Shown: positions 61,372-64,000 of the stretch, piece by piece | Layout: every line of letters begins with the position of its first letter | Numbering within the stretch: the stretch's first letter is position 1 | DNA from: JANQOH01 sp965242575 | Lineage (GTDB): Bacteria > Pseudomonadota > Alphaproteobacteria > UBA7887 | Assembly (NCBI GenBank): GCA_965242575.1 | Contig: OZ251461.1 | Location: 2,480,001 to 2,544,000, forward strand | Reading direction: 5' to 3' | DNA length: 64,000 nt | Made by a program: the position numbers and the translations under genes | The notes under the pieces: generated by a model | What the model was told of the DNA's origin: nothing | Databases searched by the model: none | What the model saw: only the letters and a program-made list of their open reading frames with translations

Positions 61372-63243
61372 TCAGGCGTCCAATTCGGCTTCGACGGCGT
61401 CGACGCCGCGGCCCGCGAGCGCCGCGCCGATGGAGCGGTCCATGCGGCGCTGGGCGAAGGCGCGCGCGGACTCGTCGAGCGCCGCCACGAGCGAATCGAT
61501 CAGGCCGCGGTCCTCGCCGGCGGCGGCGGCGGCGAGCGACTCCAGCGCCGCCTCGATGCGCGCGCCCTCCCCCGGCTCCAGCAACGCGCCGTCGGAATCG
61601 AGCGCGGCGCGGGTCGCGAGGATCATCCGCTCCGCCTCCACCCGCGACTCGGCCAGCAGGCGCCGCCCCGTGTCGCCGCGCGCATGCGCCATGCTCTCGC
61701 GCAGCATGCGCTCGATCTCGCCGTCGGCGAGGCCGTAGGAGGGCTTGACCTCGACGAACCCCTCGGTCCCCGTCGTCTCCTCGCGCGCCCGGACCGTCAG
61801 CAGGCCGTCGGCGTCGACGGCGAAGGTCACGCGGATGCGCGCCGCGCCGGCGGTCATCGGCGGCAGGCCCTTGAGCTCGAAGCGGGCGAGCGAACGGTTC
61901 TCGCGAACCATCTCGCGCTCGCCTTGCAGGACGTGGATCGCCATCCCCGTCTGGCCGTCCTCGTAGGTGGTGAAGTCCTGCGCGCGGGAGACGGGGATCG
62001 GCGTGTTGCGGGGGACGATGCGCTCGAACAACCCGCCCATGGTCTCGACGCCGAGCGACAGCGGGGTCACGTCGAGCAGCAGCGTGCCGGAGCCGACCGT
62101 CAGCGCCTCCGCCTGCAACGCCGCGCCGCGCGCCACCGCCTCGTCGGGGTCGATGTCGGCGAGCGGCGGGCGGCCGAACAGCTCCGCCACGCGCTCCGCC
62201 ACCAGCGGCGTCCGGGTCGCGCCGCCGACCAGCACGACGCCGGCGAGATCGCCGGGGGCGAGGCCGGAATCCTCCAGCACGCCGGCGCAGATGGCGATGG
62301 CGCGGTCGACGTGCGGGCGGATCAGGCGGTCCAGTTCGGCGCGGTCGATCTCGACCTCGGCGCCGCCGTCCGGCGCGACGGACACGCGCGGGCGCGCGGT
62401 GAGCGATTCCCGGGCGCGGCGCGCGGCGAGCAGCGCCGCCCGCGCGCCGGCCGAGTCCAGGTCGCCATCGGCGACGCCGCGCGCGCGCAGCAGACGCAGG
62501 GCGAGCGCGCGGTCGAAATCGTCGCCGCCCAACGCCGCGTCGCCGCCGGTCGCGAGGACCTGGAAGACGCCCTTCTCGAGTTTCAGGATCGACACGTCGA
62601 AGGTGCCGCCGCCCAAGTCGAAAACCGCGTAAAGCCCCTCCGCCCCCTTGTCGAGGCCGTAGGCCAGCGCCGCGGCGGTCGGCTCGCTCACCAGGCGCAG
62701 GACCTCGAGGCCGGCCAGGCTGGCGGCGTCGCGGGTGGCGGCGCGCGCGGCGTCGTCGAAATAGGCCGGAACCGTCACCACCGCCCGGGAGACCTCGCGG
62801 CCGAGGGCGGCCTCGGCGCGGGCGCGCAGGGCGCGGAGGATGTCGGCGGAGACCTCGACCGGGGTCAGCACCCGCCCGGCGGCCTCGATCCGCACCATGC
62901 CCTCGCCGGGAACGACGCGGTAGGGCAAGGTTCCCGCCAGCGCGGCGACGTCCTCCGCCCCGCGCCCCATCAGGCGCTTGATCGAGGCCACCACGTCGGC
63001 GCCGCCATCGCCCAGCCGGGCCAGCGCGGCGTCGCCGACGACCGGAGCGCCGCCGCCATAGGCGACGACGGACGGGACGAGCGCGCGGCCGCCGGCGCCG
63101 CGCAGCGCCTCCGGCGCGCCGCCGCGCGCGACCGCGACGAGCGAGTTGGTGGTGCCGAGATCGATGCCGACGGCGGGCGCGTCGTCGCGCGGCGGCGGCG
63201 CGGCGCCGGGCTCCTGGATGTCGAGCAGCTGCACGGGAGTCAC
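61372..63243 (-). CDS. hscA: Fe-S assembly Hsp70-type chaperone HscA
   Basis: A 623-residue DnaK-like ATPase: VGIDLGTTNSLVAVARGG, the phosphate loop VFDLGGGTFDVSILKL, and GGATRTPLVAERVAELFGR. A substrate-binding domain follows. Its length matches HscA (about 620) rather than DnaK. It helps transfer clusters from IscU. The start overlaps the hscB stop by 4 bp. Confidence 0.95.
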   Translation of the reverse strand: MTPVQLLDIQEPGAAPPPRDDAPAVGIDLGTTNSLVAVARGGAPEALRGAGGRALVPSVVAYGGGAPVVGDAALARLGDGGADVVASIKRLMGRGAEDVAALAGTLPYRVVPGEGMVRIEAAGRVLTPVEVSADILRALRARAEAALGREVSRAVVTVPAYFDDAARAATRDAASLAGLEVLRLVSEPTAAALAYGLDKGAEGLYAVFDLGGGTFDVSILKLEKGVFQVLATGGDAALGGDDFDRALALRLLRARGVADGDLDSAGARAALLAARRARESLTARPRVSVAPDGGAEVEIDRAELDRLIRPHVDRAIAICAGVLEDSGLAPGDLAGVVLVGGATRTPLVAERVAELFGRPPLADIDPDEAVARGAALQAEALTVGSGTLLLDVTPLSLGVETMGGLFERIVPRNTPIPVSRAQDFTTYEDGQTGMAIHVLQGEREMVRENRSLARFELKGLPPMTAGAARIRVTFAVDADGLLTVRAREETTGTEGFVEVKPSYGLADGEIERMLRESMAHARGDTGRRLLAESRVEAERMILATRAALDSDGALLEPGEGARIEAALESLAAAAAGEDRGLIDSLVAALDESARAFAQRRMDRSIGAALAGRGVDAVEAELDA

Positions 63244-63857
63244 CCGGCCCCGGCGGCGATGGCGCGGCGCCGCGCGCGCAACTCTCCGGCGAATTTGACG
63301 AGGTATTTCAGCCGTGTCGCCAGGCGGGCGGCGGCGGCGGCGTCGCCGGCGGCGAAACCGCGCGCAAGGCCCGCCTCGCATTCGGCGCGGCGCGCGCCGG
63401 CGTCCGCGTCCAGCCGGTCGAGCGCGGCGGCGTCCTCCGCCTCCATCGCCGCCTCGCGGTCGGCCATCGCCTCGGCGAGGACCTCGGGGTCGGCGGGCGC
63501 GGCGCCGGTCTCGGCGTTCACGGCGACGCCGGCGAGCGCAAGCAGGTATTCGGCGCGGCGCAACGGGTCGCCGAGCACGCTCCAGGCCTCGTTGAGCGCC
63601 GCCGATTGGCGCGCCGACAGCGCGCGCTCCCTTTCGGAGCGCCCGGCGAAGCGGTCGGGATGCAGCGCGCGTTGCAGGGCGAAATAGCGTTTCTCCAATC
63701 GGTCCGGGTCCACGTCCCAGCCGCGCGGCAGGCCGAGACGGGCGAAATGGTCGGCCGGCCCCGGCGGCTGCACCGCGCCGCAAGCGGCGCAGAACGGCGA
63801 ATCGCCGGGCGCCGCGCCGCACGACCAACAGCGGGCGGATGCGCCCTTCGCGTCCAC
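63240..63857 (-). CDS. hscB: Fe-S assembly J-domain co-chaperone HscB
   Basis: A 205-residue protein. The HPD motif of the J domain is at 66-68 (ALHPDRFAGR). The HscB helical domain continues with SALNEAWSVLGDPLRRAEYL and ends with a coiled C-terminus. The N-terminal 30 residues form a zinc-type CxxC pair (C10/C13 and C23/C26), as in many alphaproteobacterial and eukaryotic HscB. It targets IscU to HscA and overlaps hscA by 4 bp. Confidence 0.94.
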   Translation of the reverse strand: MDAKGASARCWSCGAAPGDSPFCAACGAVQPPGPADHFARLGLPRGWDVDPDRLEKRYFALQRALHPDRFAGRSERERALSARQSAALNEAWSVLGDPLRRAEYLLALAGVAVNAETGAAPADPEVLAEAMADREAAMEAEDAAALDRLDADAGARRAECEAGLARGFAAGDAAAAARLATRLKYLVKFAGELRARRRAIAAGAG

Positions 63858-63879
63858 GACCGTCGCCGAAGCGGGGCGG

Positions 63880-64000
63880 CTAGACGTGGAACGACTCGCC
63901 GCAGCCGCACTCGCCCTTGACGTTCGGGTTGTTGAAGGTGAAGCCGGCGCGGAGCTTGTCCTCGACGAAATCCATCTCGGAGCCGATGAGGAACATCACC
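63880..64000 (-). CDS. iscA: Iron-sulfur cluster assembly protein IscA, C-terminus (cut by window edge)
   Basis: The last 39 codons, reading VMFLIGSEMDFVEDKL then FTFNNPNVKGECGCGESFHV and a stop. The CGCGESF motif supplies the second and third ligand Cys of A-type carriers. It lies 22 bp before hscB, as in the standard isc order, so iscR, iscS and iscU are expected beyond the window. Confidence 0.95.
   Translation of the reverse strand, partial: VMFLIGSEMDFVEDKLRAGFTFNNPNVKGECGCGESFHV

Overview
The window is very GC-rich, densely packed Gram-negative DNA, most likely from an alphaproteobacterium. Gram-negative character follows from kdsA, lspA, two autotransporter-like barrels, an outer-membrane porin and TRAP/ABC importers. 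The orders secG-pyrG-kdsA-eno-ftsB and ribF-ileS-lspA are familiar from proteobacterial genomes. The lineage is inferred from gene content and order only. No rRNA, tRNA or CRISPR array was recognised.

Layout. 0-6.5 kb: start of an AAA ATPase with its own palindrome, a class III CoA-transferase, small secreted proteins, a TRAP transporter membrane pair, then three tandem RiPP precursor peptides with nitrile-hydratase-like leaders behind a good promoter. 6.5-10.2 kb: an orphan HigA-type antitoxin, a decayed second antitoxin and a DUF1800-DUF1501 pair. 10.2-14.4 kb: a Crp/Fnr-family regulator and a quinol nitric oxide reductase separated by an Fnr/Dnr-type palindrome, a GST and an IS5-type remnant. 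14.4-21.4 kb: a secreted VWA protein divergent from two tandem caspase-like/peptidoglycan-binding/FGE-fold proteins. 21.4-25.8 kb: lspA, ileS, ribF. 25.8-28.6 kb: a lower-GC operon of two tiny membrane proteins, an AlbA_2 (Schlafen-type)/HATPase protein and a ParA ATPase, preceded by 31-bp direct repeats. 28.6-33.7 kb: a MaoC pseudogene, then ftsB, eno, kdsA, pyrG, secG. 33.8-36.4 kb: a Fic protein and a Nudix hydrolase whose end is overwritten by an insertion sequence. 36.4-40.25 kb: an IS630 element, an intact IS1380-type element and an inverted, truncated IS1380 copy.

40.3-46.7 kb: a Calx-beta/autotransporter surface protein with a 15-C tract at its start, a porin, and a DUF433-DUF5615 toxin-antitoxin pair. 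46.8-50 kb: proVWX glycine-betaine-type ABC importer. 50-53.7 kb: a lipoprotein/subtilisin autotransporter broken by one frameshift, with a 16-nt homopolymer upstream. 53.9-56.4 kb: a second ProX paralogue with a class V aminotransferase, and a HicB-like antitoxin. 56.5-58.1 kb: a low-GC Fe(II)/2-oxoglutarate oxygenase gene directly downstream of a protein ending in six exact 20-residue Cys-containing repeats, which looks like a multicore precursor plus modifying enzyme. 58.2-64 kb: tenA, a haloalkane-dehalogenase-like hydrolase, iscX, three small coiled-coil genes, fdx, hscA, hscB and the end of iscA.

Most noteworthy: (1) the CPQGCPNP repeat protein with its dioxygenase; (2) the three orphan NHLP precursors; (3) the paired caspase-FGE proteins, whose C-terminal ligand-site segment varies in the manner of diversity-generating retroelement targets; (4) homopolymer tracts at two surface-protein genes, suggesting phase variation; (5) the AlbA_2/HATPase-ParA operon with upstream repeats.
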